Below are positions 36,089-44,824 of a DNA stretch of 64,000 nt, piece after piece. The notes under the pieces are model-generated. The model ran no database searches. It saw nothing but the letters and a program-made list of their open reading frames with translations, and was not told the DNA's origin. How positions within the stretch are numbered: position 1 is the stretch's first letter; every line of letters begins with the position of its first letter. The position numbers and the translations under genes are program-made. Where the stretch lies: assembly GCF_001623075.1 (NCBI RefSeq), contig NZ_LMCF01000222.1, forward strand, positions 1 through 64,000, read 5' to 3'. The stretch is from Pseudovibrio sp. Ad37 (GTDB lineage Bacteria; Pseudomonadota; Alphaproteobacteria; Rhizobiales; Stappiaceae).

Positions 36089-36445
36089 CTATCTCGCAAC
36101 AAAATCCGTACGTGCGATTTTTCGTCCGGTGACAGGATCAACATAGACCAGAGCCTGCGTCGGACCTTCTTTGATCAGCATCACCAGATTTCCGTCCATC
36201 TGAGTAACAGATATAACCTGTGCTTCAGGGCCAATCGCAATTGTTGCTGCAATACTATCTGCGCTAACATTGGAATTGCTGGCGTTAATCTTATAGAAGA
36301 TAGCCGCAAAGACAGCTAATAAGCCAAGCACCATGACAAGGCTTGATCCCATCAGGAGGCGACGTAACTTCCCTTGAAGCCTCAAAGCTGCTGGATCAAG
36401 TTCGTTCTGTACAGTCTCATCGCTGTCAGTATTAGGATCACGCAT
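36089..36445 (-). CDS. Small inner-membrane protein (DUF6476-like)
   Basis: A 118-residue protein with a polar N-terminus, one membrane segment (about residues 31-52, LLMGSSLVMVLGLLAVFAAIF) and a C-terminal domain of about 60 residues with beta-type pattern ending VDPVTGRKIARTDFVAR. The frame is open 50 codons further but the ATG at 36445 has AGGAG 10 bases before it. Its start codon overlaps that of the divergent rluD gene. Small proteins of this shape next to rluD are common in alphaproteobacteria; function unknown. Confidence 0.75.
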   Translation of the reverse strand: MRDPNTDSDETVQNELDPAALRLQGKLRRLLMGSSLVMVLGLLAVFAAIFYKINASNSNVSADSIAATIAIGPEAQVISVTQMDGNLVMLIKEGPTQALVYVDPVTGRKIARTDFVAR

Positions 36446-37493
36446 GAACGATAAATCTCCTGAGGGCACCCAGCCACTCACAAACTCTGTAATTGCCGAC
36501 GAGCAGCAACCAACAGTCATCACCCCGGAACCGGAAGATACCGGTCGCCGCTTGGATGCTGTGCTTGCTGCGCATATAGATGACTTCAGTCGCAACCGAC
36601 TTCAAGCCTTGATCCGGGCTGGTCAGGTTCAAATTGGCCAGCGCACGGTGCTGGAGCCTAAATATAGAGTCTGTGCCGGAGATACAATCACTCTTATTGT
36701 TCCAGAGCCGGAAGCCGCAGAACCGCAGCCAGAGGTCATCCCGCTCAATATTGTTTTTGAGGATGACGACCTGATCGTCATCGATAAACCTGCGGGCCTT
36801 GTTGTGCATCCAGGTGCCGGGAACCCAACGGGCACACTGGTCAACGCCTTGATTCACCACTGCGGTTCATCTTTGTCTGGGATTGGCGGCGTCAAGCGCC
36901 CTGGCATCGTTCACCGCATCGATAAAGACACAACAGGTCTGCTCGTTGTTGCTAAAAACGACATGGCCCATCAGGGCCTCGCAGCTCAGTTTGCCGACCA
37001 TGGCAAAACCGGCCCACTGGAGCGCGCCTATAAGGCTCTTGTCTGGGGTGCCCCAACAGCACCAAAGGGTACAGTAGACGCCAACCTCGCCCGCTCAACT
37101 GCAAACCGGCAGAAAATCTCGGTGCTGAAAACCGGCGGTCGCCACGCCATCACCCACTGGCAGGTGCAGGAACGGTTTGGCCCTCAAGACGCAGCACCCG
37201 TTGCAAGCTTGATCGAGTGCCGTCTGGAAACAGGCAGAACCCACCAGATCCGCGTACACATGTCCCACATCGGAAATCCGCTAATAGGTGATATGGATTA
37301 CGGTTCCGGGTTCAGAACTAAATACAATAAATTCCAAGAACCACTGAAAACCCAGTTGGCGGACTTCAAGCGACAGGCCCTACATGCGGGACTTTTGGCG
37401 TTTGCGCACCCAAGAACGCAGGAATTCATGAAGTTTGAATCGGAGTTACCTGCTGATTTTGCTGGTATTCTTCAATCATTACGAAAAATTTAG
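36444..37493 (+). CDS. rluD: RluA-family 23S rRNA pseudouridine synthase
   Basis: A 349-residue enzyme. After a polar N-terminus of about 30 residues comes an S4 RNA-binding domain (RRLDAVLAAHIDDFSRNRL, about 33-95). The catalytic domain has the RluA motif HRIDKDTTGLLVVAK with the catalytic Asp, then LETGRTHQIRVHMSHIGNPLIGD. It converts uridines to pseudouridine in 23S rRNA helix 69 if it is RluD; RluC-like specificity cannot be excluded. The start at 36444 has AGGA 6 bases ahead. It shares two start-codon bases with the gene on the other strand. Confidence 0.9.
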   Translation: MNDKSPEGTQPLTNSVIADEQQPTVITPEPEDTGRRLDAVLAAHIDDFSRNRLQALIRAGQVQIGQRTVLEPKYRVCAGDTITLIVPEPEAAEPQPEVIPLNIVFEDDDLIVIDKPAGLVVHPGAGNPTGTLVNALIHHCGSSLSGIGGVKRPGIVHRIDKDTTGLLVVAKNDMAHQGLAAQFADHGKTGPLERAYKALVWGAPTAPKGTVDANLARSTANRQKISVLKTGGRHAITHWQVQERFGPQDAAPVASLIECRLETGRTHQIRVHMSHIGNPLIGDMDYGSGFRTKYNKFQEPLKTQLADFKRQALHAGLLAFAHPRTQEFMKFESELPADFAGILQSLRKI

Positions 37494-37548
37494 GCCAAAA
37501 ACATTGCCGATCTGGTAGCGTTTTGGTCACAATGTTCCCATATAGACA

Positions 37549-37614
37549 CTTCAGGTGCGCTTCATCTGAAGGCACCAATGTGTGTTTGCCGAAAAGCCTG
37601 ATCCTTCGATCAGG
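37549..37614 (+). promoter_or_regulatory. Two hairpins in the rpoH leader
   Basis: CTTCAG (37549-37554) pairs with CTGAAG (37566-37571), and CCTGATC (37597-37603) pairs with GATCAGG (37608-37614) around CTTC. The second ends about 17 bases before the AAGGAGGGG site of rpoH. They could be structural control elements or chance. Confidence 0.4.
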
Positions 37615-37643
37615 CGGGAACACCAAGCAAGGAGGGGTGCTTT

Positions 37644-38537
37644 ATGGCCCGTAACCTACCAGCCCTCACGGGCGGCGAAGGCGGTTTAAGCCGCTATTTA
37701 GATGAGATTAGAAAATTCCCGATGCTTCAGCCGCAGGAAGAGTACATGCTCGCCAAGCGCTACCGGGAACACGACGAACCTAAAGCTGCTGAAAGACTTG
37801 TAAATTCTCACCTGCGCCTCGTTGCAAAGATTGCAATGGGCTACCGTGGCTATGGCTTACCTCTAGGCGAAGTTATCTCAGAAGGTAACGTCGGTCTGAT
37901 GCAGGCTGTAAAACGTTTTGAGCCAGACAAAGGCTTCCGCCTGGCAACCTACGCCATGTGGTGGATTAAGGCTTCCATTCAGGAATACATCCTGCGCACA
38001 TGGTCGCTCGTTAAAATGGGCACCACAGCAAACCAGAAGCGCCTGTTCTTCAACCTGCGTCGCGTCAAAGGCAAAATTCAGGCGTTTGAAGATGGTGATC
38101 TGCGTCCGGATCAGGTCCAACACATTGCGACAACTCTCGGTGTAACCGAAAAAGAGGTTGTTTCCATGAACCGCCGCCTGGGTGGTGACTCTTCCCTGAA
38201 CGCGCCTCTGCGCTCCAGCGAAGGTGAATCCAGCGAGTGGCAGGATTGGCTCGTGGATGATACCGAGAGTCAGGAAGCTATTCTTGCTGAGAAAGAAGAA
38301 TACGACGTCCGCCGCGATATGCTGAAAAACGCAATGGGTGTGCTGAACCCCCGCGAGACCCGCATTTTTGAAGCCCGTCGTCTTTCTGAAAGCCCGATCA
38401 CTCTGGAAGAACTCTCGACCGAGTTTGGCGTAAGCCGCGAGCGTATACGCCAGATTGAAGTGCGTGCTTTTGAGAAGGTTCAGAAGGCTGTTCAGGAAAG
38501 CGCCATGGCAATGGCAGGTCATGAGGCAGGTGCATAG
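37644..38537 (+). CDS. rpoH: RNA polymerase sigma factor RpoH (sigma32)
   Basis: A 297-residue heat-shock sigma factor. Region 2 has LRLVAKIAMGYRGYG and GNVGLMQAVKRFEP, then RLATYAMWWIKASIQEYILR. The RpoH box (about 130-145) reads TANQKRLFFNLRR, which separates RpoH from other group sigmas. Region 4.2 has TLEELSTEFGVSRERIRQIEVRAFEK. It directs transcription of chaperones and proteases. The start has AAGGAGGGGTGCTTT. FtsH, encoded at 54512-56434, is the protease that degrades RpoH in E. coli. Confidence 0.97.
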   Translation: MARNLPALTGGEGGLSRYLDEIRKFPMLQPQEEYMLAKRYREHDEPKAAERLVNSHLRLVAKIAMGYRGYGLPLGEVISEGNVGLMQAVKRFEPDKGFRLATYAMWWIKASIQEYILRTWSLVKMGTTANQKRLFFNLRRVKGKIQAFEDGDLRPDQVQHIATTLGVTEKEVVSMNRRLGGDSSLNAPLRSSEGESSEWQDWLVDDTESQEAILAEKEEYDVRRDMLKNAMGVLNPRETRIFEARRLSESPITLEELSTEFGVSRERIRQIEVRAFEKVQKAVQESAMAMAGHEAGA

Positions 38538-38776
38538 AGTGTGCTCCCCTCACGGGGCTACCGATTTCTCAGGTAAGGCTAAAACTTAAAGCAACTCGCG
38601 CAGTCAACACGGCTGCAAGGCGCTTTAAGACGCCCAGCTGCATAAAAGTTGAGTTGAATTAACTTAAAATACAAATTAACTGTAGGAACACCCTTTTAAA
38701 TAAACAGCCAAGCTTGTCGTCCCCTCAGAGCTTTCCTAAGGTTAATGATGAGGGGAATTTATGTGAGTTGGGTCAC

Positions 38777-38798
38777 TTCCCCTTTTGGGGGGAATTAC
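38777..38798 (+). promoter_or_regulatory. Hairpin covering the ribosome-binding site
   Basis: TTCCCC (38777-38782) pairs with GGGGAA (38789-38794) across TTTTGG, so the GGGGGG site for the ATG at 38799 would be buried in a stem. It may limit translation unless opened. Confidence 0.4.
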
Positions 38799-40862
38799 AT
38801 GTTCGGCTCTAGCTGGCTGTCACAAACCAACCGTGCACTTGCGGCGGTTGTATCCTGTCTATTCATTGCAATAGCAATACTGGTCCGCACCCTATACCCG
38901 CTGGTACTGGATAACGTCGGATATCTCAGCCAAAACGCGCTGCAATTGGCATGGCCAAACACAACTTCTACGCCGCCAGTTTACACGATCCATCTTACGC
39001 CAGAATCAATCCAGCAAACGCAGGAGCCGATGTATCAGCGTCTGGAGCTTGCACAAATCCTTCAAAAGCTGGGGGAGTATAATCCCAAGCTTCTGATTAT
39101 AGATGCAGACTTCAGAAAAGCCGATCCGACCTCCCCCACCTTAAGAAGCAGAATCTACGACGATCTACAGCCCTCCTTGCGGGCAACTTATCCAAATCAC
39201 GACCTGCTCTTACAAACCATCATCTCTCATTACCCAGTCCTGCTTAGCAGAGCGTTGAGCGAGGCTGTAGCTGAAAAGCCACCTCTTTCCAACTACATAA
39301 GGTTCTCGCAGGCCACAGGATATCAAAGCGACACCCAATACACACACGGTTCAAATGCGCTGCTCTATCCACTTCAACTCCAAAGCAACACGGCACAATT
39401 ACCATCCCTCGCATTAGCGGCATGGAGCCTGACTAATCAGACAAACACGCAGCCGTTCCAGGTCACGCAAACAGAAAATGGCTATCAGCTGAAAAGCACT
39501 GATCTCCAGGTTCCTGTCACTGCAGAGACGGAAATGCTGGTATTCAAAACAAGCAATGCTAGCAATTCCATCTTTGCGGCGGACGATGTCTTAAAGGACA
39601 AAGTATCCTCCAGACTCTGGCCACCAGCTTCTGGAAGCCACTTCGTCATCGGCACTCAGGGCAGAAGTTCAGAACGACATGCTCAGGCACTGCAAACACT
39701 TCAGTCTGGCAACTTCCTCAATATCCCTACATGGGCGCAATACGCTGAAATACTGGTATTAATCGGATTTGGCATCGCCGTTGCGATCATCTCCGCCGCA
39801 CAAGGTTTCGGGTTAAGTCTGGCACTTACAGGCGTCGCTGTCTTGGTCATCAACGGAGTTGCATTCCACCAGTTCGCTCTGCAAAACATCGTCCTTGAGC
39901 CATTTTTCCCATCCCTCATGATCCTGCTGATATTCGCTTTCTCCTGCGCAATCCGGCGTGTGACATTCAAGAGTCACAGAAACCAAACAACTGAACGTTT
40001 TGCAGGAATTCTTTCTCCCAAACAGATGCAAAAGGTACTCGCGAAATCAGAGCAGCTCCCTCTGGAGGGCCAGCAACGTGAAATCACGAGCCTCTCGACC
40101 CGCTTGAGGCACTTTCACCGATATTATGAGGGGTTGTCTCCTCAGGATCTAGCAGGCTTCTCCAACGGCTTCCAAACAGCTCATCTCGATGAAGTACATA
40201 TCCACGATGGTACATTGAACACGCTGAGCACATCCGGCCTGAATGCTTACTGGAACGCGCCGCTCGACGATCCATTCCACGCTGCTCATGCCTGTCGAAC
40301 AGCGATTGAAATGCAGAAGCAAATGAAGCGCTTCAATCTCAAGGACCGGTTCAATTTCAACCACAAAAATATGAAGGATCACGCGGTCACAATCGATATC
40401 GGCATCTCAACCGGACTGGCAACGCTTGGCGAAACAGGTACACGGCGTCATTTCAGATATGCGCCACTCGGCAAATGCGTTGATTTAGCGGAAGATTTGG
40501 CCTGTCATTGCAAAGAAGCTGGTCACAGCGTTCTTATGTGTGAAACGACACGCGGTCAGATGCCTGAACTGGCGGCATTGGAGACAATTCCAGTCAAAAC
40601 CAGCCGTTACCAGATGCGTTCGTTTGCGTTGCTAGGTGATCCATCACTTGCCTTCTCAGAAAACTTCCTCAAGCTGAAGAACGTCCACTGCAACATGATC
40701 TTCGCGCTGTTTGAGGAGAATGACAAGAAGAAAGCCCTGACGCTAGTAGATGAATGCAAATCACTCTCTGAGGGCGAGTACGACACTATCTATGCTGCTT
40801 TTGAGAAATACATCCTCAGCGATCTGGCTCAACACGAAGCGGTCAAGGATGCAGCGCAATAA
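38799..40862 (+). CDS. CHASE2 membrane receptor with degenerate cyclase domain
   Basis: A 687-residue protein. TM1 (about 12-32), an extracytoplasmic CHASE2-like sensor (about 40-310), three more membrane spans (about 314-333, 337-356, 368-387), then a class III nucleotidyl cyclase fold (about 425-615). The fold is clear from AYWNAPLDDPFHAAHACRTA. The metal-binding Asp positions are Arg435 and Ser479, the base-selecting Lys is Thr475 and its later partner Asp is Arg553, and the transition-state Asn/Arg are Asp562 and Asp566. It should be catalytically dead. The start is set by GGGGGGAATTAC; an ATG 18 codons upstream is open. Confidence 0.82.
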   Translation: MFGSSWLSQTNRALAAVVSCLFIAIAILVRTLYPLVLDNVGYLSQNALQLAWPNTTSTPPVYTIHLTPESIQQTQEPMYQRLELAQILQKLGEYNPKLLIIDADFRKADPTSPTLRSRIYDDLQPSLRATYPNHDLLLQTIISHYPVLLSRALSEAVAEKPPLSNYIRFSQATGYQSDTQYTHGSNALLYPLQLQSNTAQLPSLALAAWSLTNQTNTQPFQVTQTENGYQLKSTDLQVPVTAETEMLVFKTSNASNSIFAADDVLKDKVSSRLWPPASGSHFVIGTQGRSSERHAQALQTLQSGNFLNIPTWAQYAEILVLIGFGIAVAIISAAQGFGLSLALTGVAVLVINGVAFHQFALQNIVLEPFFPSLMILLIFAFSCAIRRVTFKSHRNQTTERFAGILSPKQMQKVLAKSEQLPLEGQQREITSLSTRLRHFHRYYEGLSPQDLAGFSNGFQTAHLDEVHIHDGTLNTLSTSGLNAYWNAPLDDPFHAAHACRTAIEMQKQMKRFNLKDRFNFNHKNMKDHAVTIDIGISTGLATLGETGTRRHFRYAPLGKCVDLAEDLACHCKEAGHSVLMCETTRGQMPELAALETIPVKTSRYQMRSFALLGDPSLAFSENFLKLKNVHCNMIFALFEENDKKKALTLVDECKSLSEGEYDTIYAAFEKYILSDLAQHEAVKDAAQ

Positions 40863-40880
40863 CGGCATTTGGCCTACAAA

Positions 40881-40915
40881 TAAAAAGAGCCCCCGAAACT
40901 CGGAGGCTCAAATTT
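40881..40915. terminator. Bidirectional terminator
   Basis: GAGCCCCCGA pairs with TCGGAGGCTC (one mismatch) with a 3-base loop, flanked by A-run and T-run. It separates the convergent receptor and thiY genes. Confidence 0.75.
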
Positions 40916-40934
40916 TAGTTTAGACCTATACCGG

Positions 40935-41873
40935 TTAGCGCAGTTCAACCGCGTAGGTTTCAACTGGAGGCGCTGTTTTAATGAGCCCCTGCTCAATCAG
41001 AAAGTTTGCAAACCGTTCATAGCGACCATTGTCCAAAGCAGCTGGACGGCTGGCAAAACGCGGCAGAGTATCCGCCCAGGCACGCTTGTTCAGCTCATCA
41101 TCCAGATTTGGATAGACCTCAAGGAAGCTCTTCCAGGAGTCCTGCGGATTATTAAGCAGATAAACAGTAGCCGCTTCAATCGCATTGATGAACTTCTTCA
41201 AACGCGGATCATCCAGCTTGTCTTTGTGAGCCACATAAATCAGCTCATCATAGACTGGCACACCGTTCTCTTCAGGATAAAACGCGCGGCCTTTCGCACC
41301 TTCAATCTCCATCTGGTTCAGCTCGAAGTTACGGTAACCACCAATCACCGCATCAACCTGCCCAGCCATCAGAGATGGTGAGAGAGAGAAGTTCACGTTT
41401 ATCAGCTCCACATCGTCAGAACTCAGACCTGCATTGGAAAGCATCTTCCCAAGCATGGCGTTCTCAAACCCGGATGTGGAATAACCAATACGCTTGCCTT
41501 TCAGGTCTGCAATCTCCTTGATCGGACCGTCTTCCAAAACAATTAGCGTGTTCAGAGGTGTAGAGACCAGCGTCCCGATCCGCATCAGCGGCATGCCCTC
41601 ATCAATTTGCGGGTGCAGTGTCTGCTGGTAGGAAACCGCAATATCACCCTGCCCAGCAGCAACAAGCTTCGGCGGCATGGAAGGATCAGCAGGCTCAATC
41701 AACTCAACATCAAGGTCTTCTTTCTCAAAGAAACCCCGTGCCTTGGCAACCACGATTGGTGCATGGTCTGGGTTCGCGAACCAGTCCAGCAGCACAGTCA
41801 GCTTATCCGCGGCCTGCACCTGAAGTGTGCTCGCAAGCATAGCCGCACCAAACAACATACCTAGTTTTTTCAT
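40935..41873 (-). CDS. thiY: ABC transporter substrate-binding protein, ThiY type
   Basis: A 312-residue periplasmic binding protein of the NMT1/THI5 family. The signal peptide ends about residue 21 (TLQVQA). The mature start LTVLLDWFANPDHAPIVVAK is the THI5/ThiY signature. ThiY binds formylaminopyrimidine or hydroxymethylpyrimidine precursors of thiamin. A TPP riboswitch heads the operon, which strongly supports thiamin-precursor uptake. It lies 26 bases after the permease gene. No ATPase gene is adjacent. Confidence 0.87.
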   Translation of the reverse strand: MKKLGMLFGAAMLASTLQVQAADKLTVLLDWFANPDHAPIVVAKARGFFEKEDLDVELIEPADPSMPPKLVAAGQGDIAVSYQQTLHPQIDEGMPLMRIGTLVSTPLNTLIVLEDGPIKEIADLKGKRIGYSTSGFENAMLGKMLSNAGLSSDDVELINVNFSLSPSLMAGQVDAVIGGYRNFELNQMEIEGAKGRAFYPEENGVPVYDELIYVAHKDKLDDPRLKKFINAIEAATVYLLNNPQDSWKSFLEVYPNLDDELNKRAWADTLPRFASRPAALDNGRYERFANFLIEQGLIKTAPPVETYAVELR

Positions 41874-41899
41874 AAGGTTACGTCCTCATACTCTGAGAC

Positions 41900-42658
41900 C
41901 TAGATCTCTTTCTGCCAATAGATCATCCGAGAAGTAGCGAACTCAACAACTGCCCGTAGGCTCAACACCATCACCGCAAGCAAAATCAGCGCCGCAAACA
42001 TCGTCGCTGTTTGCATGCGTGCATTGGATTGCAACATGATGAAGGCCAGCCCCCCTTTAGCACCAACCCACTCTCCAACCACCGCCCCAATAGGCGCGAA
42101 GACCGCAGCAATGCGCATACCAGAGGCCAGAGACGGCAAAGCGGCTGGAATGCGAATGTAGCGAAGTGTCTGCCAGCGGTTCAGGCCGTGCAGCTTACCA
42201 AGATCAAGCAGTGACTGATCAGTCCTCCGCAAACCATCGAAGAAAGTCGAGGTCACAGAAAAGAAGATCACAATCACAGCCATCACAACCTTGGAGGCCA
42301 GTCCAAAGCCGAACCACAGCACCAAAAGTGGGGCTATTGCAAACACAGGAAGAGATTGGGTTGCTGCAATTGGAGGCAGCAGAAACAGGCGTATCCGATC
42401 AGACATTGCCAGCAAAACAGCAAGCACGGCCCCAGCACTCACGCCAAAGAGAAAGCCGAGAACGGTCTCCCAAGCGGTAATGCCTGCATGATGCAGCAGA
42501 AAAACGCCCTGATTGAGAAAAGCGGAAAAAACTGTCGCCGGACCTGGCAAGAGAAACGGAGGAAACTCTCCAATCCGAACCACACTTTCCCAAATGGCGA
42601 TAAAAAGCAAAATCCCGAAAAGACTTCGGAGAATTCGTTTCAAAGCTCGCTTCAGCAT
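41900..42658 (-). CDS. thiX: ABC transporter permease, ThiX type
   Basis: A 252-residue BPD_transp_1-type permease with about six membrane segments. The EAA-type loop that contacts the ATPase is RYIRIPAALPSLASGMRIAA. The start is the ATG at 42658 with GGGAG 5 bases ahead, although an in-frame ATG lies 7 codons up. It moves a pyrimidine thiamin precursor inward with ThiY. The TPP riboswitch upstream would switch it off when thiamin pyrophosphate is plentiful. Confidence 0.87.
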   Translation of the reverse strand: MLKRALKRILRSLFGILLFIAIWESVVRIGEFPPFLLPGPATVFSAFLNQGVFLLHHAGITAWETVLGFLFGVSAGAVLAVLLAMSDRIRLFLLPPIAATQSLPVFAIAPLLVLWFGFGLASKVVMAVIVIFFSVTSTFFDGLRRTDQSLLDLGKLHGLNRWQTLRYIRIPAALPSLASGMRIAAVFAPIGAVVGEWVGAKGGLAFIMLQSNARMQTATMFAALILLAVMVLSLRAVVEFATSRMIYWQKEI

Positions 42659-42741
42659 GTAGACTCCCAACAATGGCATTGGGCATCACAAACAGGCGGA
42701 AGAACGGAGCTACATTAGCTCTCTGGGATGTTTTCAGCACA

Positions 42742-42778
42742 GGATCTCCCGTTACAACAAATGCAAACATGGAGATCC
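42742..42778 (-). promoter_or_regulatory. Hairpin between riboswitch and thiX
   Basis: GGATCTCC (42742-42749) and GGAGATCC (42771-42778) form an 8-bp stem just after the aptamer on the minus strand. It has no U-run, so it is not a simple terminator; it may belong to the expression platform. Confidence 0.4.
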
Positions 42779-42800
42779 GGGAAGAATGGCTCAGGTCCCG

Positions 42801-42885
42801 TCCCTTCGCCGGCATTACCCGGATCAGGTTCAAAGGGTTTAGCTCATCGCAATCTCAGCTTTTCGAAAGAAAAGCACCCCTCGGA
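42801..42885 (-). promoter_or_regulatory. TPP riboswitch
   Basis: On the minus strand the aptamer shows GGGGTGC near its 5' end, GCTGAGAT, then CCCTTTGAACCTGATCCGGG and TAATGCCGGCGAAGGGA, the conserved THI-box core that binds thiamin pyrophosphate. It precedes thiX by about 140 bases and should repress thiXY when thiamin pyrophosphate is abundant. Confidence 0.96.
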
Positions 42886-42956
42886 ATAGCAAGGAACATG
42901 CGCGTTTCTGCTGAAGGATGCAAGCAGATTTTACTCTGACGGACGACAGCATAATG

Positions 42957-42993
42957 AAAAAGGCCTCAACTCTGAGAGAGCCAAGGCCTTTGA
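42957..42993. terminator. Terminator after the unknown 588-residue gene
   Basis: AAAGGCCT (42959-42966) pairs with AGGCCTTT (42984-42991), 28 bases past the minus-strand gene stop. A-run and T-run flank it. Confidence 0.75.
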
Positions 42994-43020
42994 AATCTAA
43001 GCTAAACAGCTGAAACTAGA

Positions 43021-44787
43021 TTACTTCCAGCTCTTGATTGCCTGTGCTATAACTTTGTTGCCGGTTGTACCTTTTTCAAAGGTCAACATTGCACGGCGAC
43101 CGCTGTTGTACAGCAGTGGAACATCAATCCACTCACGCTCAGCAAGACGCTTCAGGTTCTTCGCTTTTTCTTCATCACTGTCAGACAGCGCAATCCAGAA
43201 GAGAGTGTCAGAAACCTTCACGGCAGCACCATCAAGCGGATCACCTGCTTCGGACTCTGTCTTCTTCAGGATCAGGCCAGGCACCTTCTCAACACCCTTT
43301 CCATCAAACCCTTCTGGGAAGATGAAGTTCAGCTCAAGCAAATGACTCGCTGGCAAAGACCGATCGCTATTCGGCTTCAATGTCATCTCAACAGAGAAGT
43401 TACGAGATGGCAGCGTCGCAACAGCCTTGATGACAGAATCGCCGTTAGCTTCATCCAGTGACCAAACAACGTTCCCGCGTGATGCAGAACCTGCGGCACC
43501 CGGCGTCAAGGCCTCTTCGTAAAGTATGCTCTGTTGTGCAACAGGAGAAACCGCAGCTTCCGTTCCAATGGTTTCAGCTGGCGGAACAGAGTTGGTCTCA
43601 ACTGCAGTACTTTGCTGTGCAGGTTCCGTCACCGGCAGAACCTGCACAGAAGGTGTGTCTTCTGCCGGCGCTGCTGGAGCTTCGACCACACGCACGACTG
43701 GAGGCTCAGTTACTGTCTCGGTTGGCGCTGCGCTGGACGAATTCCGGGTAATCCGGGTCGTCTGCACCCGTGTCGCATCCGGAGAAACCTTTGCCCCTTC
43801 ATCAGATGGCAACAGGCGGTCGGTGTTCTTCTTCGGCGTGCGTTCCGGCTGAACCCGAAGCGGCTCATCTTCATTAGAAGGTGCGCTTTCTGGCGCAACA
43901 GTCTCACCGGTTTCAACTGGAAGCACTAAAGAGAGAATAACATCGCGCAGACTATAGACACCTGCGGTAACACCCAAGATTATCAGTATGACCACAATTA
44001 TACCGACAATACCCGATGTATTGGAAGGCTTCAGCCCTTCTTCCTGCTCAATCGCATCGCCAACGCGCTGCGCAACGGCTGGTTTGCGGGAGGAAGCAGG
44101 TTTTCGGCTTGTCTTTGGCTTAACCTTGGCAGGCTCATCGATCTCAGGACGCGATTTACCTTTTGTTTCCAGCTTAGTCCGCCGTGCCTCACCCGGCACC
44201 CAAGAGCGCTCTTCTGCGCTCGTCTCGACAGCACCTTTGGTTGGCAGAGACGCAGCAGGTTCACCCGTCTCTTTGTCATCCATAGAGCCAAGGTCAGGCT
44301 CTTTGCGCTCGCTGGCAGATTCAGGTAGCTGATCACGCGCCATCTGATTGGCCTGATGAGCGGCGTTGCCGAGGCCCTGCGCAGCACGAACCGCCTCTTT
44401 AAACACATCTGCTTTAGCAGCAGGTGCTTTTGGCTCATCGCGCGCTGGAGTATCGGCCTTTGTACCTGCCTTAGGCGTATCTCCAGCAGGTGAAGATGCA
44501 GCAGAGATTTCTGGAACAGCAGATTTTGGAGCACTTGGAGCTTGGGTGGTTTTAGACCGCCCCAACCCGAGAGACTCACGAGCAGCTTCCGCTTCGACCT
44601 TACGAATGGCCTCTTCAAGCTTCAGCTGCTCCTCAGTGATCTGGGAGGGAGACAGAGGTGGGTCGTAACTTTTAAGTTGCTTTACAATTGCATTCCGCGC
44701 GCGTTGATAAACTGCCCGCCGTGCAGAACCTGTGTTCTCTTGTAAACCAGCTACCGCTTTTTTTAGAACGGAATTGTAGTCCGCCAT
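43021..44787 (-). CDS. Large single-span membrane protein of unknown function
   Basis: A 588-residue protein. Residues 1-80 form a conserved helical domain (LKKAVAGLQENTGSARRAVY, RARNAIVKQLKS). A long disordered Ala/Pro/Lys/Glu-rich region follows, then one membrane span (about 259-280, IVGIIVVILIILGVTAGVYS), another disordered Thr/Pro/Val-rich linker, and a folded C-terminal domain of about 170 residues on the periplasmic side (VVWSLDEANGDSVIKAVATL to the end). Such proteins are found as conserved hypotheticals next to purA in Rhizobiales, but no function is known to me. It follows purA on the same strand with a 37-base gap. Confidence 0.75.
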   Translation of the reverse strand: MADYNSVLKKAVAGLQENTGSARRAVYQRARNAIVKQLKSYDPPLSPSQITEEQLKLEEAIRKVEAEAARESLGLGRSKTTQAPSAPKSAVPEISAASSPAGDTPKAGTKADTPARDEPKAPAAKADVFKEAVRAAQGLGNAAHQANQMARDQLPESASERKEPDLGSMDDKETGEPAASLPTKGAVETSAEERSWVPGEARRTKLETKGKSRPEIDEPAKVKPKTSRKPASSRKPAVAQRVGDAIEQEEGLKPSNTSGIVGIIVVILIILGVTAGVYSLRDVILSLVLPVETGETVAPESAPSNEDEPLRVQPERTPKKNTDRLLPSDEGAKVSPDATRVQTTRITRNSSSAAPTETVTEPPVVRVVEAPAAPAEDTPSVQVLPVTEPAQQSTAVETNSVPPAETIGTEAAVSPVAQQSILYEEALTPGAAGSASRGNVVWSLDEANGDSVIKAVATLPSRNFSVEMTLKPNSDRSLPASHLLELNFIFPEGFDGKGVEKVPGLILKKTESEAGDPLDGAAVKVSDTLFWIALSDSDEEKAKNLKRLAEREWIDVPLLYNSGRRAMLTFEKGTTGNKVIAQAIKSWK

Positions 44788-44824
44788 TTAACTGCCCATT
44801 GCCCCCAGAGCTTCATATCAAGAC

